From: JADFSZ01 sp022560555 [NCBI: PVC group bacterium]
Lineage (GTDB): Bacteria; GCA-001730085; JADFSZ01
DNA length: 6,932 bases
Direction: 5' to 3'
NCBI GenBank assembly: GCA_022560555.1
Contig: JADFSZ010000092.1
Span: 1 to 6,932, forward strand
The notes beneath the pieces were generated by a model. It was not told the DNA's origin and searched no databases. It saw only the letters and a list, made by a program, of their open reading frames with translations. Position 1 is the stretch's first letter; each line of letters starts with the position of its first letter. Positions 1-5,866 of this stretch are shown here, piece by piece. The translations under genes and the position numbers were made by a program.

Positions 1-204
1 CGGAACGGGAATACCAAGATTTGTCATTTCAGCAAGATTGGCCCCTTTGCCGCCAAGAAGCTGCTTCATTTTGGTTTTCCCTTCTCCTTTACCCCTACCA
101 AAGAAGTAAACATATTTCTCTTTCCGGGATTTTTTTAAGCGTGCGGGAGTTTTAATGCTTTTTCTGGTAGATGTTTTTTTTCGAGTTTTTTTCTTTGCAG
201 CCAT
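1..204 (-). CDS. ppdK: Pyruvate, phosphate dikinase, N-terminal 68 residues (partial, runs off the left edge)
   Basis: PPDK interconverts pyruvate, ATP and phosphate with phosphoenolpyruvate, AMP and pyrophosphate in the cytoplasm; it acts in glycolysis or gluconeogenesis. Only the start of the ATP-grasp (nucleotide-binding) domain is present. Residues 31-36 read YVYFFG and residues 47-68 carry the family signature [14 protein letters not shown] followed by TNLGIPVP, which is close to invariant in PPDK. The ATG at 204-202 is chosen because AAAGGAA (plus 211-217) sits about 8 nt upstream and no better start precedes YVYFFG. An unusual feature is a 30-residue N-terminal tail in which 15 residues are Lys or Arg, encoded partly by A7 and A8 runs; most PPDKs begin a few residues before YVYFFG. 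The gene lies 180 bp downstream of glyS and has its own likely promoter. The remaining roughly 800 residues are outside the window. Confidence 0.95.
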   Translation of the reverse strand, partial: MAAKKKTRKKTSTRKSIKTPARLKKSRKEKYVYFFGRGKGEGKTKMKQLLGGKGANLAEMTNLGIPVP

Positions 205-210
205 TACTGG

Positions 211-217
211 TTCCTTT
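211..217 (-). promoter_or_regulatory. Ribosome binding site of ppdK
   Basis: The mRNA-sense sequence AAAGGAA lies about 8 nt before the ATG at 204. It supports the long, lysine-rich version of PPDK rather than a later start. Confidence 0.6.
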
Positions 218-300
218 CGTTAATAAGAGTACATTTCGTCTAAATTATTGATAATAAATATGTTGGGAGGATCGTTCACTGAAGACCTCACGAGTTGTTT

Positions 301-329
301 ATGATAGCAATATTATATAGTGTTTTCAA
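301..329 (-). promoter_or_regulatory. Putative sigma70-type promoter of ppdK
   Basis: On the minus strand, TTGAAA (plus 324-329) is followed after exactly 17 bp by TATCAT (plus 301-306). Each hexamer differs from consensus at one position. The spacer is AT-rich and itself contains TATAAT-like sequence. Transcription would start near 294 and give a 5' leader of about 90 nt. This suggests that ppdK can be transcribed independently of glyQS. Assignment is by hexamer match only. Confidence 0.6.
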
Positions 330-362
330 GTACTTTTCGCGAGATCATTTATATACGTAAGT

Positions 363-384
363 CTTTAATTATAAATTAATTAAG
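363..384 (-). repeat. AT-rich imperfect inverted repeat directly after the glyS stop
   Basis: Plus-strand CTTTAATTA (363-371) and TAATTAAG (377-384) are complementary apart from one bulged T, with a 5-nt loop. The repeat begins at the base after the glyS TGA. It lacks the GC-rich stem and T-run of an intrinsic terminator, so it may be a weak mRNA 3' hairpin or simply AT-rich sequence. The rest of the 205-384 gap holds the ppdK promoter and leader; I see no gene in it. Confidence 0.3.
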
Positions 385-2565
385 TCATGTCCCAACCACG
401 ATTTGGCGAAAATCAATCATTTCCACGAAAGTACGGCTGTTTTTCTCAAGAAGGGCAAGCCGGTTTTTTTTCAATACTTCATTGGGGGACATAACGAGGA
501 CTTCATCAAAAAAATCATCAACAAGAGGCCTCAGCGATACCAGAGCCCCAAGTGCATCATAATAATTTCTATCGCGATAGGCTTTTTCGACAGGTGTTTT
601 CACTTTTTCATACTCATTCCAGAGAATCTTTTCTTGGGAATCTTCTAACAGAGAATCACTAAACGGATGCGTTTCATGCGAGTGTTCCTGGTCTAACCAT
701 CCGGCTTGTTTGAGAATATTAGTGACCCGTGAAAATGTGGTCGTTATGGATTTAAAATCTTCCGGCTTTTCTCGGCTGAACCGGTTAACATCACTGGCAA
801 TTTTCATGATTTTGTGAATATTTAAACTCAAACGCTCCGCTTGACACACGGCCCGCGCTATGTCATAACGGATCCCCTCCTGAGTCAAAACAAATTCAAT
901 CCGGTCAAAGAGAAAATCCCGAATCCTGTTTTGCATGTTCGAATTGGGCACACCAGGAATTTTTGTCAAAGCACCGAACAAAGAAAAATCAAATTCGAAT
1001 TTTTGGGCAATTTTGATCAGTCCTGCCCCTTGACGCCGCAGGGCATAAGGATCTTTCGATCCCGTCACGATGATACCCGCTTCAAAACAATTCGCGATTG
1101 TATCCAGTTTATCCGCAAAAGATAAAACGGCCCCTATTTTTGAATCCGGTAAAGCATCCTCGGAAAAGCGAGGCAAATAATGTTCTCTTATCGCTTCAGC
1201 CGCAGCCGGGGCCTCTTTATCAAACAAAGCATATTCTTTTCCCATTTGCCCTTGAAGATCAGGAAACTCCCCCACCATATGCGTGACAAGATCCGCCTTA
1301 GAAAGCACGGAGGCTCTCAGAAGTGTTCCTAGTTCACCTGAGGATAATTTGAGATTTTCAGCCATCAGCTTACACACATCACTCACATGCTCCTGTTTGT
1401 CAAAATACGATATTTTCGTTTCCTTTAAGAAAACTACGTTTTTAAGCTTTTCGCTTTTATCAGCCAGCGTTGTTTTTGTGTCTTCATGAAAGAAAAATTC
1501 CGCGTCGGACAATCGAGCGGCTAATACTTTTTCGTTCCCCTTCACAATGCCTCCCGAGGCACCCTTGGCAACACCATTAGCCACAAAAACAAATTTTGGC
1601 AAAAGTTTTCCTTTTTTATCATGAAGCGGAAAATATCTCTGATGAGATTTCATCGCGCTCTCAAGAACACACCCGGGAAGCTCGAGAAACCGTTTATGAA
1701 ATGTTCCTGTGAGCACCACCGGATGTTCTACAAGGTTAGCAACCTCGTCTATCAAAGCCTCATCAAATGATACATTCCCCTGACTGTGTTTTTTAAGTCC
1801 TTTCACAATGATGCTTTTTCGTTCTTCAAAATCAACAATGACTCCTGCCGCTTTCATCTTTTTTTTGTATTGATGGATATTGGCTTCAGTGAGCCGGACT
1901 ATTGGCGTACGTCCCTTCAAAAACCGGTGCCCATAAGAAATCCGTCCTGATTTGACTTTTCCTATCGAAAAGTTAATCACCTTTTTGTCCAGCAAGGCTA
2001 CGACGGAACGAATCGGACGCGCAAAACGAATCAAGTTATTCGGATCCCAACGCATACTCTTTGGAAATTTCAGATTCAATATCCAATTTTGGATGATGTC
2101 CGGGAGAACTTTTTGTGCCGATTGCCCCTTGTCAGGAGGACAATCATAAAAGAGATGTTCCCGTCCGTTTCTATTCTTATAAGAGAGCTCTGCCGGGGAA
2201 ACATTAAGAGACTTCGCAAAACCAAGGGCCGCTTTGGTCCAGCTTCCGTTTTCATCGCACGCCTTATCTTTAGCAGGACCAAAAAGACCCGGGGAAACTA
2301 GTTCGGTTTGATGCAATAGAATATCTTTGACAAAAACCACAATCCGCCTCGGCGTGGCGCAAACAATCACGTCATTCGCCTTGAAAGGCTCGCTTCTTAG
2401 GCGTCCTTTTGGCGGAGCAAGATCGGACATAACCGTTCGTTCCTTTAAGAAATACTGGAGGAAGGCTTCATCAATATAGCCGGCGGGTAACTCTTCCGTG
2501 CCTATTTCCAAAAGCAAGTTGCTTGTTTTTTTATTGGTTTTTGACGTTTTTTTCTTTTTTTTCAC
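385..2565 (-). CDS. glyS: Glycine--tRNA ligase beta subunit
   Basis: This is the beta chain of the bacterial two-subunit glycyl-tRNA synthetase; it binds tRNA-Gly and is needed with GlyQ to charge it with glycine. From the GTG at 2565-2563 the product is 726 aa, somewhat longer than the roughly 690 aa usual for the family. Visible family blocks are [14 protein letters not shown] at about residues 17-30, CATPRR near 69-74, the HD-type region [20 protein letters not shown] near 423-442, [12 protein letters not shown] near 502-513, and a C-terminal DALR-like anticodon-binding domain with [19 protein letters not shown] near 669-687. An in-frame ATG at 2643 would give 752 aa, but its first 26 residues are encoded by glyQ sequence read out of frame and do not look like GlyS. 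GTG has AAAGG 8 nt upstream and a much smaller overlap with glyQ (35 nt). The first 16 residues include 8 lysines. The function is certain; the start is inferred. Confidence 0.95.
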   Translation of the reverse strand: MKKKKKTSKTNKKTSNLLLEIGTEELPAGYIDEAFLQYFLKERTVMSDLAPPKGRLRSEPFKANDVIVCATPRRIVVFVKDILLHQTELVSPGLFGPAKDKACDENGSWTKAALGFAKSLNVSPAELSYKNRNGREHLFYDCPPDKGQSAQKVLPDIIQNWILNLKFPKSMRWDPNNLIRFARPIRSVVALLDKKVINFSIGKVKSGRISYGHRFLKGRTPIVRLTEANIHQYKKKMKAAGVIVDFEERKSIIVKGLKKHSQGNVSFDEALIDEVANLVEHPVVLTGTFHKRFLELPGCVLESAMKSHQRYFPLHDKKGKLLPKFVFVANGVAKGASGGIVKGNEKVLAARLSDAEFFFHEDTKTTLADKSEKLKNVVFLKETKISYFDKQEHVSDVCKLMAENLKLSSGELGTLLRASVLSKADLVTHMVGEFPDLQGQMGKEYALFDKEAPAAAEAIREHYLPRFSEDALPDSKIGAVLSFADKLDTIANCFEAGIIVTGSKDPYALRRQGAGLIKIAQKFEFDFSLFGALTKIPGVPNSNMQNRIRDFLFDRIEFVLTQEGIRYDIARAVCQAERLSLNIHKIMKIASDVNRFSREKPEDFKSITTTFSRVTNILKQAGWLDQEHSHETHPFSDSLLEDSQEKILWNEYEKVKTPVEKAYRDRNYYDALGALVSLRPLVDDFFDEVLVMSPNEVLKKNRLALLEKNSRTFVEMIDFRQIVVGT

Positions 2566-3406
2566 TCTCAAAACCTTTGCAATATTTTTCGGCACATTGG
2601 ATGGCCAGTTTCCGAATGCGCGCAATATATCCGACTCGCTCATTCACACTGATCGCCTTTCGGGCATCCAAGATATTAAAAGCGTGAGAACATTTTAAAA
2701 CATAGTCATAGGCCGGCCTCACAAGCCCCTTAAGAAGACACTGTCCGGCTTCTTTTTCAAACTGATCAAATGTTTCAAAATGCATCTTTACATCAGCAAC
2801 TTCAAAGCTATATTGAGAAAATTCTCTTTCGGCCTGATGGAAAATATCCCTATAGCGAAACATTTTGTTATAGGCAAGATCATAAACATTATCGACATCC
2901 TGCAAGAACATGGCGATCCGTTCCAGTCCATACGTCAGCTCCACGGAAATGGGATAAAGCTCAATCCCTCCGACCTGCTGAAAATAGGTAAACTGTGTGA
3001 CCTCCATGCCATCCAGCCAGACCTCCCACCCAAGACCCGTTGCGCCCAATGTCGGCGACTCCCAATCATCCTCGACAAAGCGTACATCATGCTTTTTAAA
3101 ATCAACGCCCATAGCCTTTAAGCTGTTTAAGTATATATCCTGGATATTTTCGGGTGAGGGTTTGATGATCACTTGAAACTGATGATGCTGATAGAGCCGA
3201 TTAGGATTGTCGCCGTAACGGCCATCGGTAGGTCTCCTGCAAGGTTCGACATAAGCCATTTGTGTCGGATGGGGCCCAAGAACACCAAAAAATGTCGCGG
3301 GGTTAAACGTCCCGGCTCCTGTTTCGACATCATAGGGCTGGCGAATGATACAGCCATAGCGGCCCCAATATTCTTGTAGTCTGAGAATAATATCTTGAAA
3401 AAACAT
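2531..3406 (-). CDS. glyQ: Glycine--tRNA ligase alpha subunit
   Basis: This is the catalytic alpha chain of heterotetrameric bacterial GlyRS, a class II aminoacyl-tRNA synthetase that forms glycyl-adenylate. Its 291 residues are close to the family length of about 290-300. Recognisable blocks are [17 protein letters not shown] at 3-19, the motif 2 region [15 protein letters not shown] at 57-71, [13 protein letters not shown] at 77-89, [19 protein letters not shown] at 126-144, and the motif 3 region [12 protein letters not shown] at 156-167. The ATG at 3406 gives the conventional MxFQD-type N-terminus. No Shine-Dalgarno is visible before it. The last dozen residues ([12 protein letters not shown]) are charged and encoded by the A-tract that also contains the glyS start. 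The 3' end overlaps glyS, which lies in the +1 frame relative to glyQ. Confidence 0.97.
   Translation of the reverse strand: MFFQDIILRLQEYWGRYGCIIRQPYDVETGAGTFNPATFFGVLGPHPTQMAYVEPCRRPTDGRYGDNPNRLYQHHQFQVIIKPSPENIQDIYLNSLKAMGVDFKKHDVRFVEDDWESPTLGATGLGWEVWLDGMEVTQFTYFQQVGGIELYPISVELTYGLERIAMFLQDVDNVYDLAYNKMFRYRDIFHQAEREFSQYSFEVADVKMHFETFDQFEKEAGQCLLKGLVRPAYDYVLKCSHAFNILDARKAISVNERVGYIARIRKLAIQCAEKYCKGFESEKKEKNVKNQ
2574..2578 (-). promoter_or_regulatory. Likely glyS ribosome binding site inside the glyQ 3' end
   Basis: AAAGG in mRNA sense, with an 8-nt spacer to the GTG at 2565. It lies within the last codons of glyQ, so glyS translation is probably coupled to glyQ translation. It is the main argument for GTG over the ATG at 2643. 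Confidence 0.45.
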
Positions 3407-3408
3407 GA

Positions 3409-3438
3409 CTTATAAAAACAGGGTTCCACACATGTCAA
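3409..3438 (-). promoter_or_regulatory. Near-consensus promoter-like sequence abutting the glyQ start codon
   Basis: On the minus strand, a perfect TTGACA (plus 3433-3438) is followed after 18 bp by TATAAG (plus 3409-3414), which matches the -10 consensus at 5 of 6 positions. Only two bases separate TATAAG from the glyQ ATG. Standard spacing would put the transcription start at or just inside the codon region. If real, it would give a leaderless or near-leaderless message; otherwise it is a chance match. Confidence 0.35.
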
Positions 3439-3474
3439 GTAGCATTGGCAAAATAAGCTTAAATAGACAAGAAA

Positions 3475-3483
3475 AATATAACA
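3475..3483 (-). promoter_or_regulatory. Alternative extended -10 element upstream of glyQ
   Basis: The minus strand reads TGT followed by TATATT (plus 3475-3480), an extended -10 pattern with 5 of 6 hexamer matches. The upstream -35 region is weak (TTGTGT at an 18-bp spacing). Transcription from here would leave a leader of about 60 nt before glyQ, a more conventional arrangement than the start-abutting element. The 3407-3597 gap otherwise shows no convincing gene or terminator. Confidence 0.3.
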
Positions 3484-3597
3484 TAACTACGCCCCCAAAC
3501 ACAAGACATTTGTCCGGCACTGTAAGTTGATAAATAACTGAAGATGAATGGTTTTGTGAAAAATCAGAAGGGGGAAAACCGCTGTTTTTCATGAGCT

Positions 3598-5301
3598 CTA
3601 TTTTGACTCTTTATTCTCAACATCCTCAATTGTGCCAACACAGTTTTTGCCCAATTCTTTGGCTTTATACAAACCTTCATCGGCTCTTTTAAGAACAGTC
3701 TCTTCATCATCCCCGACACGAAAACATGCTATTCCGATACTAGTGGTTATATTGAATACCTGACGACCATCTGAAATTTTATGCCTTTCTATATTCTTTC
3801 TCAGCTTTTCTGCAGCAATGAGCCCCCCTTTCAAAGCCGTCCATCTTAAAATAATGGTCATCTCGTCACCACCATATCTTGCTACCATATCCATAGTCCG
3901 CACTGTTCCCTTGATAATACCCGCAACCTCATTCAAAACAACATTCCCAACCCCGTGTCCGAACGTATCGTTAATATGCTTAAAATTGTCTATATCCATC
4001 ATGATAATGCAAAATGTTCTATTGGTTTCGGTCATTGCTTTTGAACACTCATCTCGGAGCGCAATTTTTAAAAACCTCATATTATAGAGTCCGGTAAGCT
4101 CGTCATTCATGGATAAGTCAAAAAAGCGCTTTTTTTCTATGGCCACATGCAGGAGATTGTAGACATTGATGGCCGAATAGCTTCCAAACAAAGCCACTAT
4201 AGGCATAGAACAATCCATCCATATTCCCCTCATGAACAAGGTGAATGAAGCCGCGAAAAAAACAGGGATTGAAATAAAAACGCCTATCATTTCTCTTAGC
4301 GGCTTCTCTCCTTTGGCTGAAATGGACGGCAGGAAGGCAAACAGATATATCAAAATGGTTGTCAACCACAGAGGGCTTTTTTTAATGAAATCTTGATTGA
4401 GAATATTATCAATCGTATTCGCAATGACACCGACCGCAGGGTATTCCGGCTCCAGAGGAATCGGCTTAATATCATGAAGGCCTATGCCGGTTGGACCAAC
4501 CAGGCAAATGCTATCCTTAAAATATTCGTTCTCTTTGGTATACGTTCCGCTGTCCTGAGAAGCTGCGTATAGATTTAATACTTCCAAAAAAGAGTAGTGG
4601 CGATAAGTTGTTTTCCAGCCACCCCTCCAATTTATGAGCATCTCATTATTTTTCAGGAAAGGTATTTTTATCTTTTGCGAACTACTAGCAAGAGCAAGGA
4701 AATCTTTACCAATTCGCTTAACGGCTAAACCCTGGTAATCCATTGCTATCTGTAAAGCCACATGATAATGCAGCTTCCTTGCCCCCATAAAAATCAAAGG
4801 TACTTTTCGCAAAATACCGTCGATATCGGGATAGATATTGATCGAACCCGCGCCTTTTAAATGTTTAAGGAACTTTTTTATGGGAAACAGGATCTCAACG
4901 TCCCCCTTTGCGGATTCGCGTTGACGAACGAAAGGGAGATAAACGTTGCCGGCTTGTTTAATCGATTCGCTAAAGAGGTCGTCTTGCTCTTGGGTAGATT
5001 GTTCGGAAAAAATAATGTCAAAAAATATACTTTTTGCGCCCAGTCCTTTTAATGCCTGGACAGCGGCGGCAAACCACTTACGATCCCACGGCCATTGTCC
5101 TATCTTTTGTATATTTTCATCATCAATCTCAATAATAATGATTCTGTGATCGTAAGGCTGGGGGCCTCTCAGGTGAAAAAAACTGTCTAAGACACCCTTC
5201 TCGAGACGTTGTAAAAGGTTCCCGCTGGAAAAAACCAGCACCAACGAGGACACAGACAGGGCTATTGCATAATTGATAAGTTTATATCGACTTAGTTTCA
5301 A
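3598..5301 (-). CDS. Membrane diguanylate cyclase with periplasmic CHASE2 sensor domain and C-terminal GGDEF domain
   Basis: The 567-residue product is predicted to make the second messenger c-di-GMP from GTP in response to an extracytoplasmic signal. A first membrane helix lies at about residues 8-27. The CHASE2 domain spans about 28-308, with typical blocks IIIIEIDDENIQKIGQWPW (54-72), GAKSIFFDIIF (88-98), GAGSINIYPDIDG (150-162) and SICLVGPTGIGLHDIKPIP (264-282). Three more helices follow at about 310-328, 337-357 and 364-384, the usual CHASE2 layout. The GGDEF domain runs from DELTGLYN (400-407) through the metal-site region MMDIDNFKHINDTFGHG (434-450) to RYGGDEM (475-481). The fifth signature residue is Met rather than Phe, while the catalytic GGDE is intact. 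RTMD (468-471), five residues before GGDEM, is a canonical RxxD product-inhibition site. The start is TTG at 5301-5299, two bases after the fecR-like stop, with GGA six bases upstream; no in-frame ATG occurs before residue 172. Confidence 0.93.
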   Translation of the reverse strand: MKLSRYKLINYAIALSVSSLVLVFSSGNLLQRLEKGVLDSFFHLRGPQPYDHRIIIIEIDDENIQKIGQWPWDRKWFAAAVQALKGLGAKSIFFDIIFSEQSTQEQDDLFSESIKQAGNVYLPFVRQRESAKGDVEILFPIKKFLKHLKGAGSINIYPDIDGILRKVPLIFMGARKLHYHVALQIAMDYQGLAVKRIGKDFLALASSSQKIKIPFLKNNEMLINWRGGWKTTYRHYSFLEVLNLYAASQDSGTYTKENEYFKDSICLVGPTGIGLHDIKPIPLEPEYPAVGVIANTIDNILNQDFIKKSPLWLTTILIYLFAFLPSISAKGEKPLREMIGVFISIPVFFAASFTLFMRGIWMDCSMPIVALFGSYSAINVYNLLHVAIEKKRFFDLSMNDELTGLYNMRFLKIALRDECSKAMTETNRTFCIIMMDIDNFKHINDTFGHGVGNVVLNEVAGIIKGTVRTMDMVARYGGDEMTIILRWTALKGGLIAAEKLRKNIERHKISDGRQVFNITTSIGIACFRVGDDEETVLKRADEGLYKAKELGKNCVGTIEDVENKESK

Positions 5302-5303
5302 TA

Positions 5304-5777
5304 CTATTCCAATGCCTCGACTTCAACAGAAAAGGTTGTTCCTCTCACACCCACAACAGATGTCGGCGTTTTGATCTCAAACTTTGAATTCTCATTATGC
5401 AGTTCTTTTGCCCTGATCAAAACTTTACCGATAGCTAGATCCAGCAACGTTGTCTGGGCACCATCCTTGTCATCCGTCATAAGCTCCAAAATCAAGAGCT
5501 GGGAGTTCTCACTTATCTCAATTTCAGAAGTCTCGCCTGATCCGTTCAGGATGATCAGGGCGAAAGATTTTGATTTGGTTTTTATAATATCACCTTGATT
5601 AAGAATCATATTTTTTTGGACAGGAACCCAATTTTCCTGACCGGAGAGTTTCGCTTCCACCTCCCCCTCAAGCTCAACAACCTTTGCGACACGCGGAATC
5701 TCTTTAGAATATGCCTGTGAAGACATAATCATGACAAATACTGCCATGCAAATATACGTGAAAATCTTCATCTTCAT
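5304..5777 (-). CDS. Exported FecR-domain protein
   Basis: The 157-residue protein has an N-terminal signal peptide: basic MKMK, a hydrophobic core at about 5-20, and probable cleavage after SSQA near residue 22. It is followed by a single FecR-type beta-rich domain. The diagnostic C-terminal block is KTPTSVVGVRGTTFSVEV at about 136-153; the earlier segment NQGDIIKTKSKSFALIIL (60-77) is also typical. FecR domains act as periplasmic signalling or sensor modules, but this protein has no membrane anchor after the signal peptide, so it is probably free in the periplasm. It ends almost immediately after the GVRGTTF motif. It is followed after 2 bp by the CHASE2 cyclase, implying co-translation and a possible partnership. 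The ATG at 5777 is supported by a strong AGGAGG. It should not be called the iron-citrate regulator FecR: there is no cytoplasmic segment, sigma factor or fecA nearby. Confidence 0.88.
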   Translation of the reverse strand: MKMKIFTYICMAVFVMIMSSQAYSKEIPRVAKVVELEGEVEAKLSGQENWVPVQKNMILNQGDIIKTKSKSFALIILNGSGETSEIEISENSQLLILELMTDDKDGAQTTLLDLAIGKVLIRAKELHNENSKFEIKTPTSVVGVRGTTFSVEVEALE

Positions 5778-5781
5778 AATC

Positions 5782-5789
5782 CACCTCCT
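5782..5789 (-). promoter_or_regulatory. Strong Shine-Dalgarno of the FecR-domain gene
   Basis: The mRNA-sense sequence AGGAGGTG, the best ribosome binding site in the window, has AGGAGG ending 6 nt before the ATG at 5777. It fixes the start codon and suggests high initiation on this gene, with the downstream TTG-started cyclase relying on coupling. Confidence 0.8.
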
Positions 5790-5802
5790 GTATGTTAACG
5801 TA

Positions 5803-5821
5803 TTTAGTTAGATGAACTAAA
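5803..5821. promoter_or_regulatory. Perfect 7-bp inverted repeat upstream of the FecR-domain gene, possible operator
   Basis: TTTAGTT (5803-5809) and AACTAAA (5815-5821) are perfect inverted copies around a 5-nt centre. The repeat lies just downstream of a perfect -10 hexamer, where the transcription start would be expected. It could be a binding site for a dimeric regulator, or a small hairpin at the 5' end of the message. No regulator is known from this window. Confidence 0.3.
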
Positions 5822-5825
5822 GTCA

Positions 5826-5831
5826 ATTATA
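5826..5831 (-). promoter_or_regulatory. Candidate -10 element for the fecR-like/CHASE2 operon
   Basis: The minus strand reads TATAAT, a perfect -10 hexamer, 49 bp before the fecR-like ATG. No good -35 hexamer lies 15-18 bp upstream, so a sigma70 promoter here would be weak or activator-dependent. Transcription would start near 5819, inside the inverted repeat at 5803-5821. Read-through from the upstream surface-protein gene is equally possible because no terminator is visible in the 89-bp gap. Confidence 0.35.
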
Positions 5832-5866
5832 TTTGATCTATTGCATGCAGCATTTTACACTTCATC

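Noticed and set aside
2546-2562. Canonical -1 frameshift heptamer A AAA AAC in the glyQ frame
   Set aside because: A -1 shift leads into the third frame, which soon hits a stop, not into glyS. Only a +1 change or a one-base deletion in the A-tract would join the genes, so classic programmed -1 frameshifting is not supported.
403-2698. Several plus-strand reading frames of 60-94 codons opposite glyS and glyQ
   Set aside because: They are antisense shadows of strongly conserved genes, with no ribosome binding sites or recognisable products.
3410-3592. 60-codon minus-strand reading frame in the gap before glyQ
   Set aside because: It has no recognisable family, a composition like random AT-rich sequence, no clear ribosome binding site, and it overlaps the promoter-like elements.
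3407-3597. Possible T-box riboswitch before glyQ (GTGGAACC occurs about 20 nt upstream of the ATG)
   Set aside because: Only the short core matches. There is no convincing Stem I or specifier loop, no terminator/antiterminator pair, and little room downstream of the motif. A covariance-model search with the T-box family would settle it; a significant hit would reverse this.
3545-3600. Intrinsic terminator after the CHASE2 cyclase gene
   Set aside because: Only a weak, mismatched AAAAC/GTTTT hairpin without a following T-run is present, so no terminator is called.
5304-5777. Iron-citrate regulator FecR
   Set aside because: The protein shares only the FecR-type periplasmic domain. It lacks a cytoplasmic anti-sigma part, and no ECF sigma factor or TonB receptor gene is nearby.
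5840-5866. Terminator after the surface-protein gene (palindromic GCATGC region)
   Set aside because: The palindrome has no loop and no T-run after it, so it is not a plausible intrinsic terminator.
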